This document shows positions 1 through 22,470 of a stretch of DNA of 64,000 bases, in pieces. The stretch comes from Prochilodus magdalenae. Taxonomy: Eukaryota; Chordata; Actinopteri; Characiformes; Prochilodontidae. The stretch's first letter is position 1. Each line of letters begins with the position of its first letter. The stretch is from contig JAMWET010001367.1 in the NCBI GenBank assembly GCA_024036415.1, positions 618,001-682,000 on the forward strand. Reading direction: 5' to 3'. Below the pieces are notes generated by a model, which worked only from the letters and a program-made list of their open reading frames with translations, searched no databases and was not told the origin of the DNA. Made by a program: the position numbers and the translations under genes.

Positions 1-2040
1 AATGGATGAAAATAAATATTTTAAGCTACATTTTAAGCCAAAATGTATCACAAAAAAATCATAACACATCTCATACACCAGGCAGCAGATATCTATGTAT
101 TTTATTTAATAACTTCCTGTAAGGTAGGAAGTCTGGTTCCTATTACCCCCACTCTGACTAGGCAAATTACTCTAAAATAGAGCATTTCACATCAAACTAC
201 TCCAACTACTAAACCTGGGGTTTAGAGGGCTCACACAGCCCTAGAAAACTCTTGCATTAAAAACCAAATGTAGTGCTTTACCAATCTTGCATGTACATAG
301 TTAGGATTTGACTGATTCCAGCATTATCAAAAGGCCCACATCCTACATTTGTCTGTGCATTTTATATCCTTTCCTCTGCAGTCCACTTCCCAACTCTCTC
401 TCACCTGTTACTGTGTCTTTAAGAATGATGCTCATGTAAATAAGCTCAGTTTTGATTGGTTGACCTGTATTTTGCAGGTCGAAACAGTCTATAATGTCTT
501 TTCTATAAGATCATCACAAATGGCCAAAGCCAAACTGCTGTAGGCTGAACAGATGTATGCATGTAAATCAGTGCAATCAAGACTGGCTGTTTTAACACCT
601 TAGTTTCCATTTAAGGAGTGTATGGCCTGGGAGGTGAAAGACAGAAAAGGTTTTGAAAAGACTTTTGAAAGTAGACAGCTATTTACAGCCTCTATAAGCT
701 CGTACACCTGCTTTTAATCCATTTGTTTGGTTTACCCTTCAATTCTAGTAACAAATAGATCTGCCTGTTTGTAATGTGTCTAAGATTCCACTTTACAACC
801 TTGTCTTTCTCCCAGTACTGCATTAACAACAAAACAAAAAACAATAAACAAAAAAATTCAGAGTTGAAAAGTCCCTGATTGAGGCTTGATATCATAAGCA
901 TTCCAATCAGGTTACAGCAAACACAATTCCATGCAACACTTAAGTTTGGGAATGTTTTTCATTTTGCAGATGTACTCACTCATTTTAAGCTTTTCAGTCA
1001 TGTAGTAGTTGGCCATGATGTTTGGATTCCAAATTTGGCCTCTTCAGTTTAGCGCTAATGCTACAAAAGCTAACATTGCTAACAAACGCTGCCCAAATTC
1101 AGCAGTCTCATCATTGGTAATCAGCTCTAAACTGAAAAAGCAACATATAGGTCCAAACATGTCTACATGATCAAGTAGATCTGGCATGAGTGGAAAATAT
1201 TTTTTAGCAGAAGGATTTTTTAAATCCTCTGTGTCCATGAATGGACTGTATTTTAATATTTCTGGGCTAACATCTATTATCTGCACATCAATTAAATACT
1301 AACTTATGAATCATTACATAGAGAACACACAGATTATAGCCTGTATCCTAAGTGGATATATTTACATGTAAAAAGCAATTTCCACTTACTTTGCATGAGA
1401 GCATACTTTTGACCTGCATGGTGGAGAAGTACAGATTAGCATTAGGTTCAGGACACTAAAACAGTTTCTAAAGAATATTTCTTTCTCAGAGTCATCACTA
1501 TTTTTACCATTTACAAGATTGCATATAAAAGTCACATGCAGGTTTACATGTAGGTGTACTGTTCGTTCTAGATAATAAATCAAGTGGCTATATTTGTGGG
1601 ACTCCTGGTCTCCTTCACCACCAAGTAATCTGAGCCTGTAAGTCTGGCTACAATTAACCATTTTACAGGCCACTATGAATGTTTTTTGGCTTACATCTCA
1701 ATGCAAATACTGGAATTCTCCTTTAAACCGTGTGATGCAGCATTTAAGTCAGTTCTCCTCTGACCTTTACCACTGATCTTATTTAAAGGCTGCAGAAAGG
1801 GAAGAAGATGCAGAGAAACCTCCTTTTGCACTGATGGAGCATAACCGGCAGCCTATATTGAACAAAACCTGTTAAGGGTTATTATTCTATAAATAGATAG
1901 AAATACATCCCTCGAGTTGTCCTCTTCCGATGTATTGATATTGTCATGTACTTTAATGTAAGATGTTTAAAATTACGCTGTGTGAGTAAAAGGTCGTGAA
2001 CTACTGTTTAAATAAAGGTAATGTACATGTAACAGAATTG
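1..2040. other. upstream flank, no gene seen
   Basis: This AT-rich stretch lies upstream of the promoter. Open frames are short, lack splice context and match nothing I recognise. A piece of dispersed repeat family B lies at about 385-625. No exon of an upstream neighbour could be identified, although a 3' UTR would be hard to recognise here. Confidence 0.5.
385..625 (+). repeat. dispersed repeat family B, copy 1
   Basis: A phrase like AAACTGCTGTAGGCTGAAC, followed by a GGCTGTTTT segment and TTAGTTTCCATTTAA, recurs in the same order at about 10.18-10.39 kb and 31.55-31.73 kb. All three copies are in the same orientation. The element class is not known; I see no coding part and no clear termini. 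Limits are approximate. Confidence 0.5.
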
Positions 2041-2092
2041 TAATTCCCCAGTAATCGCACCCTATAGTGTTTCTCGAGCCCTTTTTTTGTCG

Positions 2093-2231
2093 CACCCGTA
2101 TTCAGACCAACCCCGCCTCTCATTGGGCGGACTACGCGTGAACACGAACTAAGAGCCAATCATAGCGCAGAATGCGAGACGCCACGATCCAATCGCAGCG
2201 CGGGAAGGCGGGATTTGTCAGAATACGGGTG
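2093..2231. repeat. 26-bp inverted repeat bracketing the CCAAT boxes
   Basis: The left arm (2093-2118) starts CACCCGTATTC; the right arm (2206-2231) ends GAATACGGGTG. Reverse-complementing the right arm gives 23 of 26 identical bases. The enclosed 87 bp carry all three CCAAT boxes. Confidence 0.75.
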
Positions 2232-2242
2232 GGAAATCCGGC

Positions 2243-2256
2243 ATTGCCAAGGTAAC
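2243..2256. promoter_or_regulatory. RFX X-box-like site
   Basis: ATTGCCAAGGTAAC is two inverted half sites with a 2-bp spacer. It differs from the textbook X-box GTTGCCATGGTAAC at two positions (the first base and one spacer base). It lies about 110 bp upstream of the first splice donor, at or just upstream of the expected start of transcription. RFX factors drive ciliary and some neuronal genes; a role here is inference. Confidence 0.55.
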
Positions 2257-2363
2257 CGCTGTTCCGTTCAGCTGCGCTGTGTTTTTTCCTCACTGCCTCT
2301 TTTCTCCAGAGATTATCCGCAACCAGCGACCGCGACGGTTATCGACACTGGGAAAGAAAGGCG
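2250..2363 (+). other. caly: 5' untranslated exon 1 (start approximate)
   Basis: A GC-rich segment ends at GCG followed by a strong donor, GTAAGCG, at 2364. The next plausible acceptor in register is TTTCTCAG at 4818-4825, two bases before the ATG of exon 2. A leader exon split from the initiator exon would agree with a gene whose coding starts two bases into exon 2. The 5' boundary is a guess; no transcript evidence is available. Confidence 0.55.
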
Positions 2364-12176
<9,813 letters not shown>

Positions 12177-12761
12177 GGGCTGGGGGAAGGGGGATGTTGT
12201 GTTGTAATGGATAGATGGGGGACTGTAGAAGGTCATGTGATATACTGGTTTTGTTAATGTTAATTGTTTGAGACTAAGCAAGTTAACATTTTCAGATTGA
12301 GAAAGACACAGAGTGACTGTGTGCGTGTATGTGTGTGAATACAAAAGCTGATATTAAAGTGTTGCAAGCGTTCGGGCACAATAAGATATTTATCTTTGAA
12401 GTGCTGAAGTTTGGAGTTGTGAAGCTGCAAAACCTGTTTAAATCACTAGCTCCCCATTGGAATCTACCTTACTCGTACTTGATGATATAAAACCACTTTC
12501 AGCTTTTCGAAAACCTTCTCAGTGTACTAAATCAAATGTAGATATTTGCATCCTGTTCTTAAAGGGGAATTCCACCTATTTTTTTAAATTCCTCACCTAG
12601 TTCAATGGCTGGGATCTAAGCAAAGTCACTTCAAGTGGTTTGATGTGAGCTGGTTCACTGTAGAGAAATGTTTAGTGACTTTTTTTTTTTCTTTTACAAT
12701 GTTGGTGACAGAAATAAGGGTCTATCAGCGCAAACATAGGCATTTACTATCCTGAATGTCC

Positions 12762-12767
12762 AATAAA
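12762..12767 (+). terminator. caly: proximal polyadenylation hexamer
   Basis: AATAAA lies 586 bp past the stop codon. Cleavage a short distance downstream would give the short 3' UTR form. Confidence 0.4.
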
Positions 12768-14132
12768 CTGGCAACAGTAAACTTTTTTTACAATTAATGT
12801 TGGTCATTGTAAGCTAGTTACAAATCTGAAAAAATATTTTTCGTTGTGAACTATATTTTGTATTAAAGTACTATTTACCATAAAAGCGTTTAAAAAAATG
12901 TTTTAGTTTGAACTATATATTTTTTGTCTGCTCCTTTGACAGCAAATTGGACTAACTTTCAAATGACTTTGCTTAGATCTTAACAGTTTAGTAAAAAGAA
13001 ATTTGAAGAATCAGGGCGGTTCCCTTTTAAGCCAACTTTAGGTCCACAGCGCTGTTCTTTGATTCATTGTGGTAGCTTCATTTGTTTTCCTCAGTGTTTG
13101 TGCTTCGTCATTTGATCCTTTAGGGGCTCTCGCTCATAGTTTAATGTGAAAGTAACTTAGCTTAGTGGAACAAACTGTGCATGGCCTGTAAAACGTGCTC
13201 TGGATAACTGCAGTCCAAAACACATAAGGAGCACTCTTACGACGACAGTGAAAACAAACTAGTTTCTCAAACCAATTACACCTAAATACGTCTCATAATG
13301 ACCTAACTTTCTCTTTCCCAAAACTGCATTTCGCTAAACACACAGTCGTTTACCACAACATTATATAACTGTGATGTACCATTTTTTGCTTTGTGCATAG
13401 ACATACACTTTGTTTTGCGCACACATGCTGTAGTCATTTCAGTGTTGAAATCAATGTACAACCATTTGCTGTTCACAAGGCCATGTAAATAGAACAGTGC
13501 AAATGCTGAATGTAATGTGAAATACCAGTGAACAGGATTTTTATATATTTAGATCTTATGTATTGTGATTTTATTTGTCATTTTTGTTGTTTATTTTTTT
13601 TAAATATTATTAAGTTTGAATAACTGTTCACATGAATCACAAACCACCAGCAACTGTAAAAGTATTAAATGAAACACATCCTGATAAAAGAATGTTTTAA
13701 TGAAAATCCCAAATTTAGTTGAATGACCTATAAACTCAGTGTGTGTATTCTAAAGAATGTTGTTATGAATGTGCCAATTTATTATCACTGTTAACCATCT
13801 TTTACCATTTTCCCCCACTTGATTTTGATTGTACTATACCGTTGCATATTTAAACTTGATCTTAAGTCATTTTATTTATTTATTTATTTATTTATTTATA
13901 TGTACAGCATTTATGTGTTGGTTGTAATTAATTACTCGTTTGTATTATTTTTTATATTTATTAACACTGAAGCTCATTTTTTATTTATTTTTGTATAATT
14001 TGTGAAGATTTTTACTGGAAACAGGATGGTTGATGTTAAGATTATTTTAAGAAGCAGCTCCTGATAAACATTCTACACTACAAAGTCATGTGTGTGGCAA
14101 ACTACTGTTATTCATCTGCTTCATCTCTCAGA

Positions 14133-14138
14133 AATAAA
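14133..14138 (+). terminator. caly: distal polyadenylation hexamer
   Basis: AATAAA is followed within 30 bp by a T/G-rich stretch (CAGCTGTATTTGCTTTCTC), the usual arrangement for cleavage. It closes the continuous AT-rich block that starts after the stop codon. Confidence 0.45.
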
Positions 14139-14160
14139 GATTTCAGTATTCAGCTGTATT

Positions 14161-15822
14161 TGCTTTCTCTTTATTTCTTACCATGCATCAGCAGCAGCCA
14201 GCAGTAGGACTGAGCGAGACATGGCATTCATTAATCATCGTCTTTTCAAGTCGAGATGGTCAGTGATATCCAAATCACAGCCCCATCATCAGCGGGACTA
14301 TTCTACATATTCATGTCTTATATACTATATATTACTGTATATGCATCAGGCAGATTTAGATTTGACTACTGACACTGGACAGCTGTGCTAAATGTAAAGA
14401 AATGAATGAAGTGACTACATTGCCTGTTTCCACACCTTCAGTCTTGGAAGATGGTGGCATTTTCTGCTTTTCATGGTACAAAAAATCCCAGTTACATATT
14501 CAGACCCTGAGCCGTCTGTAAAAATCTTACTCTACATCTCAGTTATCCAGTTTCTGTGCAATTATTTCTTTTTCTCTGTAAGAGCTTCTTGACAGCTACA
14601 CATCCTTTCAGACTCGGCATTTAATAGTTTTCTAACAGTAAGGGCTGACAGAAAGACTTGTGGATGTTTTCAGGTCTGAAATAAGATGGAAGCTTTAAGT
14701 TGTTTATCTAAAGCTGTATCCATATGTTTGAACTACGGTTAAACAAGTCGCAGTTGAACATTGTGCAGGCTGGAGCAGTGAGCACAGAGCTCCATTAAGA
14801 GTTCAAACATCCCAACAAATGCTGAATTCCAGACTAATTCAGTATTATTCAACAAAACAATGAGTACAGAGCGCCCCCTTCTTTTGCCTCCATAATTAAT
14901 CAACCTCAACTGATAAAGATCTTCCCTGATAATCCACATGCAGATATCTACACTGTTCCAAATCTGAAATGTTTCCTCCGACAAAAATGTTTTCCCATTA
15001 AGAATGAATGGGATGAAAAAGTGCATGGACATCTACTGTAGTTTGGTTTGACTGACAGACACTATTTCGCATACATTATCTCAGGGCAGACCTCCGAGTA
15101 TTCAGTGTTGGTCTGACCTGCATTTATCTGTTTGTCTTTTTTTGCCATCCCTCGTTCCTCCTATAGACTCCCATCGAAACTTTATTGTTTCCTTTACCGT
15201 ACAGCCACCAAACTGCATGTACTCACTCAGGGCAGATCCCTATTGACCTAGAATCCTATATGTGTCGTTTATTCATCCCTTGTTTCTCCCATAGCAACCA
15301 CAGCCTAGCAACAGCTTAGCAGGAAATGGGAACCATTTAAGCTGTGTAACCATTCCGTGTTTCCTATAGGAATTGCACTCTCCCAGTTTGCAATACAAAC
15401 ATATGAAAGCAGCATAATGGTGATTTGGTGGTCCACCATGCCTTAGGAAACTTTTTCCTCATTTTTTTGTTTTTGATGTTTCCCTTACTAATCTAATCAG
15501 AAACCTCTTCTATTGCAGGTCAGTAGAACCAGAATGTTTTTAATTTGCGTTATTAGTTTACATACAGCTCAAAAGGCAACAGGCATTTGGAATACACATA
15601 CAAAGACCCCCCATATAAAATAATTAAAACTACAGTGTTCAAAGGAATGACGAAAAGAGGGGAGGGATAATGCATGTGTGAGCAAGAATGCAAGAATGCA
15701 TGTTGAGTGTGAGTGAGTGTTTGGCGAGCCTGCTGTGCGTCTGTCTGCATCTCATTTACACTCCCACATTTTTCACACCACCACCTTGCACTCTCTGCTC
15801 TGTAATGAAATCAACATTTTCA

Positions 15823-15855
<33 letters not shown>

Positions 15856-16560
15856 GAGTGACAGAACCTAAAACGCCACTTGCCCAGGGCATGGAACCAA
15901 ATAATGTGTTAAAAAGTATTTATGAGGGTATTTACTGGGCCTGGGCCTGGTCAAGGCACAGCGATGGTTGCCAGGAGAGAGAGGGCGCTCGCGCTGGAGA
16001 ATGTATAATGTGTGTACCGTGTGTGTCTGAGTGTGTGGAGGGAGGGAGAGAGAGATTTAGGAGAAACTTATTAAATGTGTCAGGGGTTTATTTTGCAGTC
16101 AGCCTGTTCTGATGGTGCTGGTTTACAGCAGATTGAGGGTTACGCTGTAAAACCGTGGTTTGTCTTTCATTTGTTTTGAGCGTTTGGGAACAGCTTTGTT
16201 CACCTGAAGGCAGGACGGAGATTAAAAGTCAGCAGGTAGCTGATAAACGATGAGTCGAGTAACATATTTCATGTTTCTGGTAGAAGCATGAAAAGACAGC
16301 ATGGTAATGAGTCACTGCCTCGTGACACGTCAGTCTGAGGGTGAGGGATGTAACAGCATCAGTCAGCTGTCAGATATTTACACCCCTACATTACCCTGTA
16401 TTTTACATTCCTGTGTGGGACCAAAGTGTCCCCATTAGGAAGGAAATACTCCAGCATCATGAGATCTTTTCCACAGGTCACATTTTAGGTTTTATTTTTT
16501 TTTACATAATTCAATTAAATTCCACAAATACTACAGTGTACCGTACAGTGTGTGCTCTGT
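14161..16560. other. intergenic, no gene seen
   Basis: This is the start of the desert. It holds a (CT)n tract at about 15822-15856. Short open frames lack splice context or recognisable motifs. Confidence 0.5.
15822..15856 (+). repeat. (CT)n microsatellite
   Basis: About 17 CT units with one TT interruption near 15848. Confidence 0.9.
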
Positions 16561-16826
16561 AGAGGAAAATCAACAATAGCATTAGACCAGATGTGCCCAA
16601 ACTGGCGTCCACTGGATGCACACACACAGATATGTAGGGATACAGTACAAAACCATCATTACTTAACAATCTCTGTTAAATGGCCAAAATATTAATTAGA
16701 TGGTAACTTCAGGCTCCTCCAGATGGCGTGGCCCAAGGATGATGGGGCTATAAATACCTACGAGTTGACAGAATTTAAAGACTGAGGTGGTACAGTGCAT
16801 TGAATGTCTCATACTATGTCTGGAAA

Positions 16827-16958
16827 ATGGGTCTCAAAGCAGACGTTTATGATTGGCTAAAAGGAATGATTGTATTCGGGGGTGTCAAAAAATGCCAAAG
16901 TGTGCAGGAAGTAGCTGAATTTACAGGTGCATGGAAGTGTTCGGTCATATGCATCTAA
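16827..16958 (+). pseudogene. probable Tc1-like transposase N-terminal fragment
   Basis: A 43-codon open stretch reads MGLKADVYDWLKGMIVFGGV and then VQEVAEFTGAWKCSV before a stop. This looks like the first helix-turn-helix of fish Tc1-type transposases (a 'D-x-x-x-G-x-I-V-x-G' start followed by a QEVAEFTG-like recognition turn). The following 250 bp, to about 17200, give broken frames that could be the rest. No catalytic residues or termini can be shown, so this is tentative. Confidence 0.4.
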
Positions 16959-18532
16959 CAGGAGTTGCAAAAATCCCAGTCTACAGGAAATTCTCCTCAA
17001 AATTGTGCCAGGGAGGGCATCCACCAAATCTTGCCCAGCTGTCCAATCCTTTAATGCAAGAGGCTGAACACTGATATTTACAGTTTCTACATCCCGAAAC
17101 TTGTCCAGCCCATGCAGCTGTTATTCATGCTTGTGGAGGTATTACACATATTAGGTATGATTCAGTCACAGGTGACTAATTCCTGCCTGGTGAGCTTATC
17201 AGCTGGAGTCTGTATTAATGTACAGAGATAATAAAAACCTTTCCTTGAACAGACTGTGGGAAGTAGCCCTGATCGAAGGAGCCAGACATCATCTGATGTA
17301 TGATATATATAAAATATAATATAATATAAAAAAAATTTTGTTATATGACTAAAAACTAAAACACCTGATAGAACTGACGTGAATGATAAGCTAAAACGTT
17401 CTGACAGTTCTATACGTCCAGGCTGAGACCCCTAATAAAACTGGGGCTTGCTTTGGCTCAGTATATGAAATTCATCAACGCTCACCACCAACTCTATAAT
17501 TTTACACAACCACATGCGATTTCTTCACACCACTGCTCATTATATTGTCCCTCAGAGAAGGCTGAAGAAATTCTTTAAATTCAAAGTGTTTTTTGTGACA
17601 TTTACAGCACAACAAACGACGAGCTGATGATGATGGGCATACATCTGAATTACTTACTTGCAAATAAGAGTGCAAATAGACACCTGAAAAAACCTGAATT
17701 GAGAAATCAATTTTTCCTACAGTATGAACACAGACTTCGAAGGTTTGTTATATTGATTGATTGGCTGATTAATTGAATAATTGTTTGATTGATTCGCTTA
17801 TCAATTCATTCATTCATTTCTTTATTCACTATTTCTTACACGAATTGCAGCTTCTGCTTAGTACAACTCTTGTTTATTCTTAAGTTTTAGTCTCATGTAT
17901 TAGTCTTGATAGTAGAGATGGCTTGATACCACTGTTTAAATTGATTACAGATTAACAGATTCAATTGACTTAGGACGTTTATCTAAACGTATTATTCCAA
18001 AAACCGGATTCATTCTCTTTCCCCCTCTTATACACATAGTACATACACACAGTGTCAGTGTATCCAACTGATATCAGGCCCGTGCTGATCAGAGCCCTCT
18101 CTATAAAATAGTATTGATATATGAGTATGTTTATTTTCCTGCCTGCACAAAATGACACTTTTGCCCACCTATTTGATAGTAACAGAATGCTGTGTGCATG
18201 TATGTGACTTAAACACAGCAGAGCCCGGTTGCTGAGTTTAGAAGCAGGCTGTGCGAGGAATGAGTTAAATAAAAGCGAGCCGAAAGATTGACGGAGAGAG
18301 GGAGAAAGGGAAAGGGCTGAGGGGCTGAATGGAAAATGAAAGAGAGAGAGAAGAAAGAGGCTGAAATATAGGATCCAGACAGGATGATTAAACTGCAGTG
18401 GGGGAGCTTGATGAGACAGTGGCGTGCCGAGTGGGCCGGGGTCAAGCCCGTGGGCCGTGTGTGTGTGTCTCTGTAGGATCTCCCCGGCTCTGGCGCCAGA
18501 AGAGAATGCCACGAACACAGCAGACACCCTGA

Positions 18533-18536
<4 letters not shown>

Positions 18537-18563
<27 letters not shown>

Positions 18564-18567
18564 CACT
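18537..18567 (+). repeat. (CA)n microsatellite
   Basis: About 15 CA units. Confidence 0.95.
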
Positions 18568-18712
18568 ACCTCTCTCGTTCTCACACAAACAGGCAGATGA
18601 CAGCAGCAGAAAACATGACCCCCCCCCAACCTAGAGCGTAATTATCTCAACTCTACAATACAGTCGCTCATCATCACACCATTACTGTCACACACCTTAC
18701 ACTCACTCCCAG

Positions 18713-18756
<44 letters not shown>
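18713..18756 (+). repeat. compound (CT)n(CA)n microsatellite
   Basis: CT units run directly into CA units near 18735. Confidence 0.95.
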
Positions 18757-21700
18757 AGAAAAACAGCACAACAGCACAGCTTAGATTAAACAGGCTCCCT
18801 GTCAAAACACAACAACAGCGCCACCTGGAGTACATCTGCAGTAGTTGCTGACAGAGCCCCAATATACAACTGCCACTGATTGTATAATAGAAACCAATTA
18901 ACCCTGTGACATCAGTTTAGAAAGGGTTAAGAATAATCAGCTTCTTTATTTTAAACTTTTTACATGAAAAAATAAAAAACAAAATAAGATAACAGGAGTC
19001 ATTACAAAAACATTCACATATTTCTAACCTAATTTATTTTTAGAAATCATCTGTCCTTTTGTTGGTTTTTGTTGGCTACTGAAAAAAAGTAAAAACTGGA
19101 AACAAAATTATTAAAAACAAAGAGACTACAATGGGTTCCTTGGAGCCAAATCCAACTGTCTATAGAGCAATCCACTGGAGGATTCTTCATGCTTCTCACT
19201 CCAAATATCCTGTATGCTGGATATGGTTTTCTTAGGTAGCGTGGCTTTATAGAAGTAGGTACATCTACTTCACCATCTACTTTGCGTTTCCACAGAACTC
19301 TTTCTAGGCTTTCTATTGGTTTATCATTCAGTAGAACAGGATGTTTTCTTTTTCCATCTTATAAACGACACAAATATGGCAGCTTGTAAGATAAGACACT
19401 CGACCAACCAACCCAACCAAGACCAAACTGAACGGTGTTTCTGATGATTTATTTCTGTATTTATTTCAGAAATGTTTAAATGATAAAGTTTAATGGCCAG
19501 TAATCTGTGTAAATGATGCTTTGATTATTATAACAGATTTCTGCATTACAAAACATCATTATTCGAGAATGCACCTGGACATGGTTTTGTGATTTCTATG
19601 GATTTCAGGGCTCAACATAAAAGACACTGGTTAATTGGGCAGAAAAAACTAACATGTTAATTATAGCAGGCCCAAAAACCTGAATATTACCTGTTCAGTA
19701 AAGTGATTTCTGAAACGCAAATAAAAATTATTTTTGTCTATGACCCTGGGATAACGTATTATATGTGTGATATGCATAGCATGTATAGTATTGCACACAC
19801 AACTGCGTATTGTGTAATGCAGCTTATGTAATATTGTCTGACTTTTTTCTTTAATGACTTCAATTTAGATAGATATATACATTAGGGGTATGCTTTGCAC
19901 TACAAAACTTTTTGTTAATAGTGTAAAATTGTATGTCAATTATTGTAGATTATTATGAATATTATAAATGATTGTAAATTATAATGCACATTGTTTAATA
20001 TTTTATGGGTCATTTAAGCAGAAGTTTAGACAGTTCAAAGAGTTCAGAAACACATTAATTCATTACAAAAAAGTTCAATGCTTGCTTTGCATGTTGTTAT
20101 GCTGGCGATAATGAATATGTTAATTTTTCAAAAACTCACAAATGACCACTATACTGGACATTAAATTGTATGTTTCCCAGTAAGCAATAAAAATAATGCT
20201 ATGTTGTTTAGCATGTAATAAAGAACATAGCAAAAACTTCTTTGTTTTTAAAGTGTATAATCAATGACTGAGAAGGTTATGGAACGAGAAGTGGTTCATC
20301 TTTGGCTTCAAAACAAAGAACTCTGTAACACCATCTTTGTTTTTAGGAATGTAAGAACATATGGAAGGAACACTCGAGTTGAAGAAGCCATCCCTCTCTG
20401 GGTGACGCTGGAGAGTGTTAGATGTATATAGCTTGTTAGATAAAAGCTCATGGCTGGTGATCAGTCCATCCAACGCATTAGGACTAAGGAACAAATCTGC
20501 ACTGCAAGTCCACTAGAGCAGAATTAGTCAGGTCCCTGAACTCCAGCAAGCTATCACTTGAGCTATTATGATGCCTCCCAGGGCTGAGAATGTGAGGTCG
20601 CATTAGTCATTAGTTACGCACTGAAAAGGCATCTTCAGTCTGAGCCCACTCTAAAGAACAGCCCTGTTTTTACTCCTCTACAGTCATTGGACGGATGATT
20701 TTTTACGACGTCCTGTGATTAAACTTTAGCTTAGCAGCTAATGGGTAAAATGCCTAGGAAACGCAGAGGGATTTCATTAAAAACATGGGAATGTATGTGG
20801 TTGCGGGATGTGCTGTCTGGCTTTCTGACCAAGTTAAAACACTGATTCCCTAAAGAGCTTTGCAGTGGATACACATTTCAAGAAACACATATATATGTGA
20901 AAACCATGTTGAAGATGAAGAATATTAATGTAAAGGTTCTTTACCAATTAAAGTTTTTTTTTCCCAGAGCAGAGTGCCAAAGCCAAAAAGCATGTACCTG
21001 TAAATCCTGGTCTACATTTCACTTGTGTAATTTATTTTTTGTGTTACTAAATGTAATGATGGATGATTCGTAACTCAGCCCATGTCCAGGCAAGAGCTTT
21101 AGTAATTAACGGGCAATTATCCACTTCAGAAAAGTTTTGCAGATACAAGCCTGAAACATACTGCACTTGACTGACATGACGAGCACTTACAGGGGAACAG
21201 TCGAGTTTGGCTATTTGTTACTGTCAGAAGTTGCCGCCTCATGCCAGAGGTCTAAAACCAATTGCAGTCTTTATCACTAAAACCATTTCAGAGAAAAAAA
21301 ATGAGGGGAAAAACAGACCAGTGATGTCTCTGAGCATGTAGGGTCTATTCGGTTTTTAATTTGGGGATTTTTGGATGTGCTGTCAACACAGGCGTCGGGT
21401 GTGGATTTCCAGAAAACCATCCTGTTCCTTTAAAAATACGATATCGTAGTAACCCGCTACTGGCTTAGAAACCTACCCTAGTGCAGTAGAAAGCCATGGT
21501 CATGCAGAGCAGCCATGCGGAGCCTCTTGGTAACATCACACTCACACCATGAAACACCTTTTTAAAAATAAGCTTTTTTTTTTGATGATTTTTTGCATAT
21601 CACAATGTTTATGCCACTTTATACTGGGCTGTGAAGAAAGCTGGGCACCATGAGTCGTTTGATTGGAAGTGATCTGCCTGCTATGTTTACCCTTTCGGTT

Positions 21701-22080
21701 CTCCCCGATGCTGTGTTCAAAAAAGAGCATTCACTTACAGGCTTATTGTGCTAATGACACACTGGTGTCAGAGGTGAGATAACACTAGCAACCCACAGTG
21801 GACTGAAGAGGAGCTGCACTTCCACAAGGCGAAACAGCAGAGAGAACCAATCCCATGGTGGTCGAGACAGTAAAGGAGGAATGGCTAAGAAGTGCACACC
21901 CTGTGACATGTGGCCCAAAGTACCCTGGGAGGTGTGGCCATGCAAAGTTGCTTCTACCATTGTTGCAACATGTATAACATTAAATTAAAAAAGATTTTGT
22001 TTTAAAGATTGTAGCGTTTAGGATTTTTAATAATAAACATAAACAACATAATTTAGTAAAACACATTTTAAAAAGCTGAT

Positions 22081-22470
22081 TTGAAAAAAGCCATCCCAGA
22101 TCGTTCTGGCCTAATTCTGGCCTACATTGCTCATTTTAATCTGGGGCACTTGCTACACGGATTGCTGGCACTTGGTGGACTGCTTCCAGTTGCAAGATGT
22201 GGACCACAAATGCACCAGATTAGGGCCATGCATCAGCCAATAGTCGGCACCCTGCTGTATCTCTGCCAGAAGTGGACCAGGTCTGCTTCAGAACATGAGG
22301 GCCACTTAGGTGTTTATATATGTGGGCCACTTTCTGTTTTGGGACAGGTGGGACAAATGCATGTTTTAAATATGTGGACAACTATTGGCTCACAGCAGAT
22401 TGCCAGTGCTGACAGTGGGCCAGCAGTGCCATATATATGGTAGATGTGGGCCAAATCCGCAAGCTATGTG
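22081..22470 (+). repeat. degenerate TGGGCCA-type repeat
   Basis: Words such as GTGGGCCACTT, GTGGACCA, GTGGGCCA and GATGTGGGCCAAAT recur at irregular spacing across about 390 bp. This is typical of a decayed fish minisatellite-like repeat. A frame happens to stay open for 120 codons (22081-22443), but it tracks the repeat and resembles no protein I know. Confidence 0.5.

Larger units (their letters stand above)
2085..2363 (+). promoter_or_regulatory. caly: CpG-rich promoter of the calcyon-like gene
   Basis: CpG density rises sharply against the AT-rich surroundings. Three CCAAT boxes (NF-Y type) are visible: inverted at 2122-2126, direct at 2156-2160 and 2189-2193. A GCGGGAA motif (E2F-like) lies at 2200-2206. 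An RFX X-box-like site, ATTGCCAAGGTAAC, lies at 2243-2256. No TATA box is obvious, so dispersed initiation is likely. A 26-bp imperfect inverted repeat (2093-2118 and 2206-2231) brackets the CCAAT cluster. The first splice donor follows at 2364. Confidence 0.7.
12177..14160 (+). other. caly: 3' untranslated region (end approximate)
   Basis: A long AT-rich stretch follows the stop. AATAAA hexamers are present at 12762-12767 and 14133-14138, so short and long forms are both possible. A Pumilio-type TGTAAATA lies at 13484-13491, and an ATTTA-rich run (also a TTTA tandem) at about 13873-13905. The choice of polyadenylation site is not decided by the sequence. Confidence 0.5.
16960..22080. other. 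intergenic, no gene seen
   Basis: This stretch holds a decayed TTGA/ATTC tetranucleotide tract (about 17740-17830), CA repeats (18537-18567) and a CT-then-CA compound repeat (about 18713-18756). The long minus-strand frame at 17979-18629 runs through the CA repeat and low-complexity sequence and is not credible as a gene. A 12-bp perfect palindrome, TACGATATCGTA, lies at 21437-21448. Confidence 0.5.

Noticed and set aside
17979..18629. 216-codon open frame on the minus strand
   Set aside because: It runs through a CA microsatellite (a VCVCVCV run) and serine/leucine low complexity. There is no domain and no splice context.
20881..20896. CACATATATATGTG palindrome
   Set aside because: It is a trivial product of a TA dinucleotide run with chance flanks.
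22081..22443. 120-codon open frame on the + strand
   Set aside because: It follows the TGGGCCA-type repeat and has no protein-like motif.
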